Source: JTS-AC122 sp050246015
GTDB taxonomy: Bacteria > Planctomycetota > Phycisphaerae > Phycisphaerales > UBA1924
Direction of reading: 5' to 3'
DNA length: 64,000 nt
Assembly (NCBI GenBank): GCA_050246015.1
Contig: JBFWWU010000008.1
Location: 1-64,000 of the forward strand
This document shows positions 34,843-43,096 of this stretch, piece after piece; the first letter of the stretch is position 1; every line of letters begins with the position of its first letter. Both the position numbers and the translations under genes were made by a program. Below the pieces are notes generated by a model. That model saw only the letters and a program-made list of their open reading frames with translations. It did no database searches and was not told the DNA's origin.

Positions 34843-35991
34843 ATGAACCAAGAACCGGCCGATGTGATCGAAGCCCTCCTCCGGCGCATCCCGGACAAGT
34901 GGCAGCGTGTGGACACCGAAAATCTCTCCTCCGCCGAGCAGCAGGCGCTGCTACGCCTTGTCGGTGCAGGGCTTGTAGAGCGTCGCAACACCCTGCGATT
35001 GAACATGGCGGGCCAGAACGAGGCCTTTGAGGCGACGATCGCCGTGACGGGCGAGGCCGGTCTGCTCCAGGCGATCGAGCCGGTGCTCGCCGAATCCTGG
35101 AGCAGGTGGTCGGGCGCGATCGAGGACTGGCGTCGGCGTGCCGGCGCCGCCAGCCAGCCGTTCCGGGTGACAAAAGTCAGCGGCGACGAATGGCGGCTCA
35201 CTGAACACGGGCTTCTCGCGCGGGCCGACCTGAGCGTTCCGCTCGACCCGAGGTTGTCACGCGAGCATGCCGCGGTCATTGCCAGCCGGGAGCGGGTGAT
35301 CGATTTCGTGATGAAGGCCGGCGCTCTTGAGGATCGCCCTCCGGTTCCTGGTGCGGGGCAACTCGTCTCGTTCCGCAGCGTCGCCGCGGAAGAAGGGGCA
35401 CATTCATCGCCGCCTCCAACCACCCATGTGAACCTGGTCAATGCCGTGGACATCGCCGCTGCGTTCCGCGAGGCAATGGTGCCGTTGGTGGAGGCCGTCG
35501 TGGGTGGGGCAGCGCGTGACGACGAGCGGGCCAATGCCCCGCGCGCACCGCAGGCCGGGTCGATGTCGTGGCAAGAGGCGATGCGGCTCGCCGAAGAGCA
35601 TGTCAGGAAGCACGGCGGCTGCTTCCCCGGTCGCAACGAACTGGCCAGCATCGTGGGATGCGCGCCCGCCACGATGACCAAGGTGCTCAAGAACTCCTCA
35701 TATCTGAAAGCCCGCCGCGCCGAGTCGGCTCAATCGGGCCAGGTCCGGGAGGTTCAGCCATCCGGCGATCTGGACAAACGGGTCGTCGAGAGCAAAGGTG
35801 AGTCGGACGCTGCCGATCAGCGTGCCGAAGCCGGCGAGCCGGGCCAACCCGTGGACGCCTATCACGCGGGAGGCGACGACGCTCCGCAAGATGGTGAGGA
35901 CGCCCTCGCAAAGTTGATCGCGGATCAACATTCGGATCGCATGCGGGAGGAACGCCAGCGCAAGGCGGCCAAGAAGCGCCCGGAGCGGTAG
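34843..35991 (+). CDS. Uncharacterised accessory-island protein with a C-terminal HTH-like segment
   Basis: A 382-residue protein. Residues 1-190 form a soluble helical/beta region rich in Arg/Glu/Ala. Residues about 240-285 (SWQEAMRLAEEHVRKHGGCF, then GRNELASIVGCAPATMTKVL) look like a winged or helix-turn-helix DNA-binding segment. The end (residues 285-382) is acidic and low-complexity with a basic tip. Similar proteins recur in planctomycete-type mobile islands by memory. The family has no known function. Confidence 0.5.
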   Translation: MNQEPADVIEALLRRIPDKWQRVDTENLSSAEQQALLRLVGAGLVERRNTLRLNMAGQNEAFEATIAVTGEAGLLQAIEPVLAESWSRWSGAIEDWRRRAGAASQPFRVTKVSGDEWRLTEHGLLARADLSVPLDPRLSREHAAVIASRERVIDFVMKAGALEDRPPVPGAGQLVSFRSVAAEEGAHSSPPPTTHVNLVNAVDIAAAFREAMVPLVEAVVGGAARDDERANAPRAPQAGSMSWQEAMRLAEEHVRKHGGCFPGRNELASIVGCAPATMTKVLKNSSYLKARRAESAQSGQVREVQPSGDLDKRVVESKGESDAADQRAEAGEPGQPVDAYHAGGDDAPQDGEDALAKLIADQHSDRMREERQRKAAKKRPER

Positions 35992-36131
35992 AGAACTCCA
36001 CGGTCACGGACGGGAGGTCGCGACTGGTCGCGACCAGTTCCCAGCCCGCGAATCCAGAGACATTCGAGGTAGTCACGCGACCGTTCGCGGCCTTGTGACC
36101 GGGCATGTCGCCCGGGAACGGAGCCGCTGCA

Positions 36132-36392
36132 ATGGGAACCGCGCCCCTACCGAATCGCCCGGATTCGACCCCGCCGCCCACCCTGATCACCCCCGGCGTG
36201 ATCGCCAGTGAACTCGGGCAGCCCATGCACCGGGTGCTGCGCGTCCTGGCGACGCGGCCGGCAATCCGCCCCGCGGCGCTGGCGGGCCGCGTGCGTCTTT
36301 ACGACCGTCGCGCGATTGAGCAGGTCCGGCTCGAACTCGCGAGCATCGACCGCCGCCGTGGCGGTGCTGGTTCGGAAGGTGGTGCCGCTTGA
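36132..36392 (+). CDS. Excisionase-like small HTH protein, putative
   Basis: An 86-residue protein; GGAG lies 12 bases before ATG 36132, and 36105 is an alternative start. VIASELGQPMHRVLRVLATR followed by GRVRLYDRRAIEQVRLEL has the MerR/Xis-like winged layout (helix-turn-helix, then 'xRLYxxxxIxxxR'). It could be an excisionase or early repressor. It is the first of five genes joined by stop/start overlaps. Confidence 0.5.
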   Translation: MGTAPLPNRPDSTPPPTLITPGVIASELGQPMHRVLRVLATRPAIRPAALAGRVRLYDRRAIEQVRLELASIDRRRGGAGSEGGAA

Positions 36393-36730
36393 ACGCGACC
36401 ACCAACCCTCAGTCCAAGCAGGCCCTGGGCAGCGGCGCTCGGCGGCTGGTCGAGTTGATGCAGCGGATCGGCTTCGGCCGGATCGAGCAGCTGCACATGA
36501 CCGACGGCGAGCCGACCTTCACGCCGATGCCACGGGTCGTGCGCGAGGTGAGGCTCGGGCCTGAGCACGCGGGTGATCCGGTCGCGCGATCGGCGGACTT
36601 CGCACTCAAAAAGGCTGTCGTTGATCTGCTCGCCGAGCTGACAGCAATCGGCGACGGCGCGACGGTGTCGATCGAGGTTCGACACGGACTTCCCCACCGC
36701 CTGCTCGTGCAGGAGGTGGCACATGGTTGA
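36389..36730 (+). CDS. Uncharacterised early protein
   Basis: A 113-residue protein from TTG 36389, overlapping the previous stop (TTGA). LVELMQRIGFGRIEQLHMTD, then GEPTFTPMPRVVREVRLG has no motif I recognise. Strict overlap with both neighbours argues that it is real and co-translated. Confidence 0.5.
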   Translation: MNATTNPQSKQALGSGARRLVELMQRIGFGRIEQLHMTDGEPTFTPMPRVVREVRLGPEHAGDPVARSADFALKKAVVDLLAELTAIGDGATVSIEVRHGLPHRLLVQEVAHG

Positions 36731-37268
36731 GCTCGCCCGAGGCGCGACACCGCGCGGCTTCATCGGCCTCGACCTGGACCGCGTGCGGGCCATCGCGCAC
36801 GGTCAGGCCTGCCGCCTGACCGGCCGGCGACGGCTTGACGAAGACGGGCTCGACCTGCGCTCCGAGCTCGTTCTCGCCGCGCTGGAGCGCTGGCCGCGGT
36901 TCGAGCCCGAGCGCGGTCGGCCGCTGGCGTTCATTGCCATCGCGATGTCCAACGCTGGCACGTCGATCCTGCGGTCACAGAACGCGGCCAAGCGCGGCGG
37001 TGGAACAACCACGGTCTCCGTCGGCGAGTTCCCACGCGAACAGGTCTGCAGACCACTGAGCGGACGGCGGCGAGACGAGCTCGCGCAGGCAGACCTTGAG
37101 CTTGATGTTGCCGAGGCCGTCGCGTGCCTCCCGGCGGACCTTGCTGCTACCTGTCGTGAGTTCCTCGACGCGGCCACGGATGGCCGCCGTCGTCCTTCGG
37201 TCGGCTCCGCCGCGTCTGCGCTGCGCGAGCACTTCGAATCCCGCGGCCTCAAGGAGTACGTGTCATGA
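36723..37268 (+). CDS. Sigma-factor-like protein
   Basis: A 181-residue protein overlapping its neighbours by eight and four bases. Residues 32-75 (RLDEDGLDLRSELVLAALER, then WPRFEPERGRPLAFIAIAMS) resemble sigma region 2. LDVAEAVACLPADLAATCRE about residue 125 resembles the start of region 4, after which a helical pair (SVGSAASALREHF) could be the HTH. The middle is Arg-rich. It may direct late or early transcription of the element; true sigma activity is unproven. Confidence 0.5.
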   Translation: MVELARGATPRGFIGLDLDRVRAIAHGQACRLTGRRRLDEDGLDLRSELVLAALERWPRFEPERGRPLAFIAIAMSNAGTSILRSQNAAKRGGGTTTVSVGEFPREQVCRPLSGRRRDELAQADLELDVAEAVACLPADLAATCREFLDAATDGRRRPSVGSAASALREHFESRGLKEYVS

Positions 37269-37846
37269 CGACCACGCCCGCGCCCCGTCCCGGAACCCAA
37301 GCCAGCGCCGTCCCGCCATCGCCGGGCCAGCCGCGCCGGTCCTGGGAGCCCAAGCCGTTGGTCTACCTCGCCGGCAAGATGCACGCCGCCGGGAACTGGC
37401 GCGAGCCCCTTGTGCCCGGCCTTGGCAGGGAGCCCTTCGGCTGTCCCATCGATTGTGGGCGGTTCATCTTCACCGGCCCGCACTTCGTCCCCTTCAACGG
37501 CCGGCGGCACGAATGGATGGGTTGGCACATCGGCGTCGAGCAGCGGTTTGAGGGCGTCTGTCCCGAGGGCGCTCGGCCGCGCTGGCTGGTCCCGGCCCTG
37601 TGCATGGAGTGGATCCGCCGCTCGGACATGGTCTTCTGCTGGATCGAGGACCCGACCTGTCACGCCACGCTCACCGAAATCGGTTGGGCGCACATGCTCG
37701 GCAAGCCAGTTTACCTCGCGTTCAAGAACTGCGAACTCCAACGAGACATGTGGTTCATCTGCCATTGCCCACGGACGCTCGCCGCAGAGCACGAATCGGC
37801 ATCCGATGGCCTGCGGCACGCCCTTGCGTGGAAGGCGCTGCTCTGA
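37265..37846 (+). CDS. Nucleoside 2-deoxyribosyltransferase-like protein
   Basis: A 193-residue protein. KPLVYLAGKM near residue 32 is the first strand and nucleotide loop of the family. SDMVFCWIEDPTCHATLTEI near 120-140 has the conserved 'D...FxWixD..c.GT..EiG' pattern with the catalytic Glu, followed by GWAHMLGKPVYLAF. Members transfer or hydrolyse deoxyribosyl or base moieties. In a phage-like early operon it may serve base salvage, nucleotide modification or NAD/nucleoside signalling. Confidence 0.65.
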   Translation: MTTTPAPRPGTQASAVPPSPGQPRRSWEPKPLVYLAGKMHAAGNWREPLVPGLGREPFGCPIDCGRFIFTGPHFVPFNGRRHEWMGWHIGVEQRFEGVCPEGARPRWLVPALCMEWIRRSDMVFCWIEDPTCHATLTEIGWAHMLGKPVYLAFKNCELQRDMWFICHCPRTLAAEHESASDGLRHALAWKALL

Positions 37847-40191
37847 TGACCTTGGCCACCGCCCAGCAATACCTCGATGCAGGGCTGTGCGTGCTCCCCG
37901 CGATCCGCGAGGGCGACCACAAACAGGTCGCGCTGCGCGCGTGGAAGGCGTACCAGTCGCGGCTGCCCACGCCCGAAGAGCTGGCCAAGTGGTTCGGCGG
38001 CGGTGGCGTCGATCGTGATCTGTGCATCGTCGCCGGCGCGGTGTCGGGCCATGTGGAGATGATCGATTTCGACCTGGCCGGCACTGCGTTCGAGCCGTGG
38101 CGGGCGCGGGTTGGCGCAGTCAGCCCGGGCTTGGCCGATCGGCTCGTCATTGAAACCACGCCATCCGGCGGTCGGCATGTGGTGTACCGGTGTCAAGCGC
38201 CCGTCTGCGGCAACCTCAAGCTCGCGCAGCGGCGCATTGAGGCTCCCAGTTCGGAGGAGATCGAGGTCTGCGGGAAGCGATTCAAGCCGCGAAAGGGGCC
38301 GGACGGGCGGTGGTTCGCCGTCGGCACATTGATCGAGACCCGCGGTGAGGGCGGGATGTTCCTGTGCGCCCCCTCGAACGGCTATGCGCTCGTCTCCGGC
38401 AACTTCGCAGCGCTGCCTGTGATCACGCCCGATGAGCGAGAGGTCCTGCTGGCGTGCGCCTGGGAGCTGAACGAGGTTCCGCCGCCGGTCGAGGATGGGC
38501 CGCGGGTGAAATCATCGCCCTCCCATCCGAACGATGAACTCAAGCCCGGCGACGATTTCAACCAGCGCGGCGACGTGCGGGAGCTGCTGGTCAGGCACGG
38601 CTGGACGCAGGTCCGGGAGGGCGAGAACGAGCATTGGTCGCGGCCCGGCAAGTCCGCGGGCTGCAGCGCCACGCTCAAGGACGGCGTGTTCTACGTGTTC
38701 TCGACCAATGCGGCACCGTTTGAGGATCGGCGCGGCTACTCGCCGTTCGCTGTCTACGCCCTGCTCGAGCACGGCGGTGACTTCGCGGCGGCCGCGGGGG
38801 CGCTGCGGGCGCGGGGCTTTGGCTCGGCTGTTCCCGAGCCGGATGTCGATCTGACTGCCTTCCGCGTCGCGGCAGGAGAACGCGACACTGCCGCCGAGCC
38901 CGTTGTCCCCGGGCCGATCGATCCCGGACCGGTGCCGGCGAGCCTGCTCCGGGTGCCCGGCTTTATTGACGGGGTCATCGACTACTCGCTGAGCAACGCC
39001 CCGTACCCGGAGCCGGTGCTGGCGTTCTGCGGCGCGGTGGCGCTCCAGGCCACGCTCGCGGGCCGCAAGGTCCGCGACCCGCAAGACAACCGACCCGCGG
39101 TGTACCTGCTCGGCCTGGCCAACACCGGCACGGGGAAGGACTTTCCGCGCAAGGTGAACCAGCGCATCCTTGCCGAAGCCGGGATGCCCGGCGCGTTCGC
39201 CGACGGCTTCGCCAGCGGCGAGGGCCTCGAGGACCGCATGCACCTCATGCCGGTCATGCTGTTCCAGACCGACGAAATCGACACGCTGATGCAGGCGATC
39301 AGCGGGTACGGGGCCAAGCGCGACCCGCGCTACGAGGGCATCATGCAGGTGATGCTCAAGCTGTACACCTCGGCAAGCGCCTCCTATCCCCTGCGGGTGA
39401 AGGCCAGCGACACGGAGCCGCGGACGATCGACCAGCCCTGCCTGTGCCTATTCGGCACCGCGATCCCGGACATCTTCTACGAGGCGCTGTCCCCGAAGAT
39501 GCTCTCCAACGGCTTCTTCGCCCGCATGCTCATCCTCGAGGCGGGCCGGCGCGGGAGCGGACAGGACGCGGACGTGCGCGACCTGCCCCGGTCGATCATC
39601 AAGTGGGCCAAGTGGTGGGCGGACTTCAAGCCGGGCAAGGGCAACCTGAACGCCGAGCACCCGGTGCCACGGATGGTTGATGCGACGCCCGACGCTCGCG
39701 GACGATTGAGCGAGATCCGGGCGCTGGCCGACGCCGCCTACTCGGACGCCGAGTCACGGTCGGACCAGGCGGGCATGGCGCTCTGGGCCCGCGCCAACGA
39801 GAAGGCCCGCCGCCTGGCGCTGGTGTACGCATGCAGCGCATCCCACCGCGAACCCCAGATCACGCTGGATGCCGTCAACTGGGCGTGGTCGCTCGTGGAC
39901 CACCAGACGCGGCGGATGCTCTTCAAGGCCAGCCAGCATGTCAGCGCCGGCGACTTCGAGAGCCAGTGCAAAGCCGTGCTCCGCGTGCTGCGGGATTGGT
40001 CGGCGAAGCACCCCGCCGATGCTTGGATGCCGTTTTGGCAACTGAGCCGGCGCCTGGCGTGGTCGCCCAAGGAGCACGACGAAGTGCGGACGGCGCTGCT
40101 CAATCAGCGCCGCATCGAATACACCGAGCGGACCACGCGGGGCACACCCCAAAGGCTGTACCGGCTCGCCGACGACGTTGCCGGGGCATGA
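37846..40191 (+). CDS. Bifunctional primase-polymerase / helicase-like replication protein
   Basis: A 781-residue protein; ATG 37846 overlaps the preceding TGA. The N-terminal prim-pol domain shows LDAGLCVLPA, catalytic-like VEMIDFD near residue 70, and TPSGGRHVVYR. The C-terminal half is a P-loop ATPase resembling DUF3987: GLANTGTGK with K431, and Walker B-like LFQTDEID. It ends with a winged-helix-like tail (LAWSPKEHDEVRTALL). It would prime and unwind a phage, plasmid or satellite genome. The repeat-rich region directly downstream fits an origin. Confidence 0.8.
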   Translation: MTLATAQQYLDAGLCVLPAIREGDHKQVALRAWKAYQSRLPTPEELAKWFGGGGVDRDLCIVAGAVSGHVEMIDFDLAGTAFEPWRARVGAVSPGLADRLVIETTPSGGRHVVYRCQAPVCGNLKLAQRRIEAPSSEEIEVCGKRFKPRKGPDGRWFAVGTLIETRGEGGMFLCAPSNGYALVSGNFAALPVITPDEREVLLACAWELNEVPPPVEDGPRVKSSPSHPNDELKPGDDFNQRGDVRELLVRHGWTQVREGENEHWSRPGKSAGCSATLKDGVFYVFSTNAAPFEDRRGYSPFAVYALLEHGGDFAAAAGALRARGFGSAVPEPDVDLTAFRVAAGERDTAAEPVVPGPIDPGPVPASLLRVPGFIDGVIDYSLSNAPYPEPVLAFCGAVALQATLAGRKVRDPQDNRPAVYLLGLANTGTGKDFPRKVNQRILAEAGMPGAFADGFASGEGLEDRMHLMPVMLFQTDEIDTLMQAISGYGAKRDPRYEGIMQVMLKLYTSASASYPLRVKASDTEPRTIDQPCLCLFGTAIPDIFYEALSPKMLSNGFFARMLILEAGRRGSGQDADVRDLPRSIIKWAKWWADFKPGKGNLNAEHPVPRMVDATPDARGRLSEIRALADAAYSDAESRSDQAGMALWARANEKARRLALVYACSASHREPQITLDAVNWAWSLVDHQTRRMLFKASQHVSAGDFESQCKAVLRVLRDWSAKHPADAWMPFWQLSRRLAWSPKEHDEVRTALLNQRRIEYTERTTRGTPQRLYRLADDVAGA

Positions 40192-40347
40192 AATCGTGTT
40201 CGAATCACACTCAAACCCGGTCGACGACGGGCATTTGACCCGCCGCGAGGCCCTCGGAGGTCCTTCGGCGCAGCACGCCCGCAATCTCCCACCCGCGATT
40301 CCAGGTCTCCAGCGAGGGCGGCCACCAACCTGTTGCGCCTATTGCGC

Positions 40348-40365
40348 CCTCTTGCGCGCAAGAGG
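40348..40365. repeat. 18-bp perfect palindrome
   Basis: CCTCTTGCGCGCAAGAGG, perfectly self-complementary, fuses two of the TTGCGC boxes head to head. It is 157 bp downstream of the primase-helicase gene. Confidence 0.8.
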
Positions 40366-40423
40366 TTTGGCGCAGAAACATCGAGAAAACAGGTACAAAA
40401 CAACAGCACCCCCCTCTCTTTCT

Positions 40424-40480
40424 ACCTATTGCGCCCACCCCCCGCGCGCGAATGCACGCCTGGGGGGGCGCGCAATAGGT
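40424..40480. repeat. 57-bp inverted repeat (large hairpin)
   Basis: The arms begin ACCTATTGCGC and end GCGCAATAGGT, with C-rich and G-rich inner segments also pairing. The arms span about 40424-40443 and 40462-40480, leaving an 18-base loop. Extruded, it would form a stem of about 18 bp. Confidence 0.75.
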
Positions 40481-40605
40481 TGGCGCAATGGGCCGGCGGC
40501 GTGCCGACCGCAGGCTATCGGCGCACCCGTTCGGAAACGCGGGATATGTGCCAGGCCGCGCCTCCCCCATGCCATGCAGCATTCCCCTGCTGCGCACTGC
40601 CGCAG

Positions 40606-40619
40606 ACTGTCACGACAGT
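40606..40619. promoter_or_regulatory. Operator-like inverted repeat, ACTGTC half-sites
   Basis: ACTGTC and GACAGT are separated by two bases and overlap the T of a TTGACA hexamer at 40619-40624, which has no good -10 partner. The same half-site recurs at 40698-40721. Confidence 0.45.
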
Positions 40620-40697
40620 TGACATTGCGGCGGGCATCGTTCCGCGTGCGTGCGCGCCCGTGCGCCTGCGCGCCCGCGTGCATAGGCAACAATTGGA

Positions 40698-40721
40698 ACT
40701 GTCGCGTCAGTGCGCGACAGT
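40698..40721. promoter_or_regulatory. Second ACTGTC inverted repeat, 9-bp arms
   Basis: ACTGTCGCG and CGCGACAGT form a perfect stem around a six-base loop. Sharing ACTGTC with the site at 40606 suggests a common DNA-binding protein. Confidence 0.5.
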
Positions 40722-41259
40722 GCGCGTCAGTCGCCCCCGCCATCAGGGCTCCCGCCGTGGGCCACGACGTTGGCCCGGGTTGCGGGGTTGCGCACGGCTC
40801 GGGGCGTTGCCCCGCTCTCGTGCTCGCGGCCCACGGTCCAACGTCGCCCAACAAGGCGGGACGGGGCGGATTGTGGGTAACTGGGGTAGGTAGGCGCGGG
40901 TTAGGTACTTCCCGAGGGGGGACCGGCCCCCTACGCCCGCGGGAACAGCCGCGCTTGGAGACAGAGTTTGTTTGCGCTGTCCGAGTGCCGATCCGGGGCG
41001 GGGGTGGTACGCCCCAGCGCCAAGGACGCGACGTGTGCAACCGTGGGCCAACGGGTGGCCAACGGGCGCGCCGGGACGCGGCGGCGCGACGTGCGGCCGT
41101 CCGTCGGTGCGGAATCGCGCGTTACCCACATCAATGTGGACATTGCCCACAACAGCGAGATTCTCGGCGAATCCTCGCGGCTTTGCCTTGCCGGTTGGCG
41201 AGTGTCATGGCTTCATGTGTCACAACGCGGGGCGGAACCCCGCAAAGGAGACCACGAAC

Positions 41260-41808
41260 ATGAACGCGAAGAAGAACACGAAGACGACGACGAACAAGGC
41301 CAAGGCCCTCCACATGGCGGCGGCGACGGAAGCGGTCCGCAACCGGCTCGGGTTGGAAACGCTCGAGGACCGCAAGCGCGACGCCCTCGACTTTCACGAC
41401 ATTTCGATAGCGAGCATCCGCGACGCGATCGCCCTCGCCTTCGAGGCCGGGTTCGCCGCAGGCAGCGGAGCCCCGGCTCCCTTCAAGTTCGACCCCGCCG
41501 ACCCGGGCGAGATGCTCGACACGCTGGAGATCACGAAGAAGACCGGACGCCCGACGGGCGGGACCTGGGTCAAGGGCAACATCGCGGGCCACGCCTTCGA
41601 GGCGCTGGTCTTCCCCGAGCACGCCACCGACGCCGCGTTCGAGATGGACGACAGCCGCATCTCGAAGCTCTGGCTGCAGGAGCATTTCACCCACACCGAG
41701 GTCGCCTGCTTCGACCGGGGCTGGGACCGCCAGCCCACGACCGACGCAGCCAAGGCCATCGTCGGCCTGCTCGCCGCGGGCCTCGCCGAGCACATCTTCG
41801 GGAAGTGA
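41260..41808 (+). CDS. DUF6900/DUF7678-like phage-associated protein
   Basis: A 182-residue protein with AAAGGAG before ATG 41260. The N-terminal half (RKRDALDFHDISIASIRDAI) resembles DUF6900. The C-terminal half (WVKGNIAGHAFEALVFPEHA, then DDSRISKLWL) resembles a small domain found in phage and plasmid proteins. Names are recalled with moderate certainty and the function is unknown. It follows the origin-like region. Confidence 0.5.
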   Translation: MNAKKNTKTTTNKAKALHMAAATEAVRNRLGLETLEDRKRDALDFHDISIASIRDAIALAFEAGFAAGSGAPAPFKFDPADPGEMLDTLEITKKTGRPTGGTWVKGNIAGHAFEALVFPEHATDAAFEMDDSRISKLWLQEHFTHTEVACFDRGWDRQPTTDAAKAIVGLLAAGLAEHIFGK

Positions 41809-41907
41809 CCCGCCGCACCGACACGCGACGACGCGGGACACCGCGCCGCACGCGATTCCCCGCCGCAACGTGCGACGGGTTTCCGCACCCCTGGTTTGGA
41901 GAATCGC

Positions 41908-42375
41908 ATGAGTACGAAGACCAAGAAGCCCCGCACCCCCCGCGCCCCGAAGATGTCCAAGAGCGCCGCCCGCGCCGATGGCGCGGCCAAGACCGAGCGC
42001 CTCCGCAAGGCCGCGCTCGCCGAGATCAAAGACCGCCTGGACGGCAAGCCCGCCGAACCCGCGCAGGTCAAGGGCGGGAAGGCACCCAAGACGCCCAAGG
42101 CCCCGAAGCCCGCGAAGGAGAAGAAGCCCATCCCCCCGAAGCGCGTCAGCGCCCTCGACGCAGCCGCGCAGGTCATCGCGGGAGCGAAGGTCCCCATGCG
42201 GGCCAAGGAGATGATCGCGGAGATGGAGGCCAAGGGCTTCTGGAAGAGCCCCGGCGGTAAGACCCCCGAAGCCACGCTCTACGCCGCCATCATCCGCGAG
42301 ATCGCCGCCAAGGGCGACAAGGCCCGCTTCCAGAAGCACGACAAGGGCGTCTTCGTCGCCGGGAAGGGGGCCTGA
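41908..42375 (+). CDS. HARE-HTH domain protein with a histone-H1-like basic N-terminus
   Basis: A 155-residue protein; GGAG at 41898-41901 precedes ATG 41908. Residues 1-80 are Lys/Pro/Ala-rich (TPKAPKPAKEKKPIPPKRVS), like H1-type tails. Residues about 83-150 (SALDAAAQVIAGAKVPMRAK, EMIAEMEAKGFWKSPGGKTP) are a HARE-HTH winged helix. The domain occurs in chromatin and restriction-associated proteins. A nucleoid-associated or regulatory role is likely. Confidence 0.7.
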   Translation: MSTKTKKPRTPRAPKMSKSAARADGAAKTERLRKAALAEIKDRLDGKPAEPAQVKGGKAPKTPKAPKPAKEKKPIPPKRVSALDAAAQVIAGAKVPMRAKEMIAEMEAKGFWKSPGGKTPEATLYAAIIREIAAKGDKARFQKHDKGVFVAGKGA

Positions 42376-42378
42376 CCC

Positions 42379-42858
42379 ATGCAGGCCACCCGCGCCCAAC
42401 TCGAAGTCCTGCTCGACGCGGCCGAGCGCCTGCTCAACGCCCGCGAGGTCCAGATGCTGACCACCGAGGAGTGGGACGCGCTGGAGCACGCGGTCGCGGC
42501 CTGCAACGAGCCGCCCGCGAACGAGCGGACGGAGACGTTCACCGTCGATGGCACGCGGGCGCTGGTGCGGAGCGTCGTCCCGATGAAGGGCGAGCCGTAC
42601 CAGCACCGGTGCCCGGAGGAAGCGTTCGAGGCGGTCGCTCATGCGGTGGCCGAGGCCACGAGCCCGTTCAATCTCGAAGACCTCCGGTACGCCGCCAACA
42701 TCCCCTGGTCGCAGGCGGCCGTCGCCTTCGCGTTCCTCAAGGAGCGGAGCGTGGTCGTCCCCGCGGGCGGGCGCAACCACGCCGCCGCCGGGGCCGGCCC
42801 CTACGAGGACGCGATGGTCGAGTTCCATGCCCTCCGGGAGGAGCCCCCGAGCGTCTGA
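42379..42858 (+). CDS. Uncharacterised protein
   Basis: A 159-residue soluble protein starting three bases after the HARE-HTH gene. FNLEDLRYAANIPWSQAAVA near residue 97 looks like a winged-helix recognition element ('xLRxxxxIPWSxxxVAxxFL'). The start is short helices with Glu/Ala. It is the last gene before a strong terminator. No family recognised. Confidence 0.5.
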   Translation: MQATRAQLEVLLDAAERLLNAREVQMLTTEEWDALEHAVAACNEPPANERTETFTVDGTRALVRSVVPMKGEPYQHRCPEEAFEAVAHAVAEATSPFNLEDLRYAANIPWSQAAVAFAFLKERSVVVPAGGRNHAAAGAGPYEDAMVEFHALREEPPSV

Positions 42859-42883
42859 GCGTCCTTCGAACCGTCTCCCCCCG

Positions 42884-42907
42884 CCCCGGCCCTTGCCGGG
42901 GCGTTTC
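42884..42907 (+). terminator. Rho-independent terminator before the DISARM locus
   Basis: CCCCGGC and GCCGGGG form a perfect 7-bp stem with loop CCTT, followed by CGTTTCT, 25 bp after the last early gene. It separates that operon from drmD transcription. Confidence 0.7.
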
Positions 42908-43096
42908 TGCGGTGGCAGTTTCGCCATCGCCGCGGCTGGCTCCCGAGGTTCGCCCCGCCACCTTTCACATCCCGGCCCGCTCCCGACCCGGCCTTGGCTC
43001 CTCCCTGATCCAAGCGGTTACACTGTGGCATGGACGCTTCGTTTGCCTTCACGCGAGCCGCGACGGCATCGCGGCGCGGCCTCTTTTCAGTACAGC

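Larger units (their letters stand above)
40333..40488. repeat. Iteron-like array of TTGCGC boxes
   Basis: TTGCGC begins at 40333, 40342, 40352 and 40429; its complement GCGCAA begins at 40356, 40470 and 40483. The first three boxes are 9-10 bp apart, i.e. on one face of the helix. This is the arrangement of replication-initiator or repressor binding sites. Confidence 0.6.
40192..41259. other. 1.07-kb non-coding region behind the primase (candidate origin/control region)
   Basis: No credible gene. The open frame 40178-41263 has no ribosome-binding site and Arg/Cys-rich random composition. Content: seven exact TTGCGC/GCGCAA boxes within 40333-40488, an 18-bp palindrome, a 57-bp inverted repeat, an AT-richer window around 40371-40422, and two hairpins with the shared half-site ACTGTC. 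The 3' part (40740-41200) is GC-rich with short direct repeats (TGGCCAACGGG twice near 41045) and ends in a hairpin and ribosome-binding site for the next gene. Confidence 0.65.

Noticed and set aside
36001..36131. Promoter or gene in the gap before the excisionase-like gene
   Set aside because: The sequence has short inverted stretches (GTCGCGAC-GTCGCGAC near 36016-36035) but no consensus promoter elements; I could not support a call.
40178..41263. 361-codon + strand frame behind the primase
   Set aside because: It overlaps the primase end, lacks a start signal, and its Arg/Cys/Ala composition is what repeat-rich GC DNA yields. The inverted repeats also suggest non-coding function.
41131..42927. 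598-codon minus-strand frame
   Set aside because: It covers three + strand genes with good ribosome-binding sites and recognisable domains, and its own translation is low-complexity Gly/Leu/Arg.
42994..43023. TTGGCT - 19 bp - TACACT as a drmD promoter
   Set aside because: Spacing and -35 match are poor; it may be real but cannot be separated from chance.
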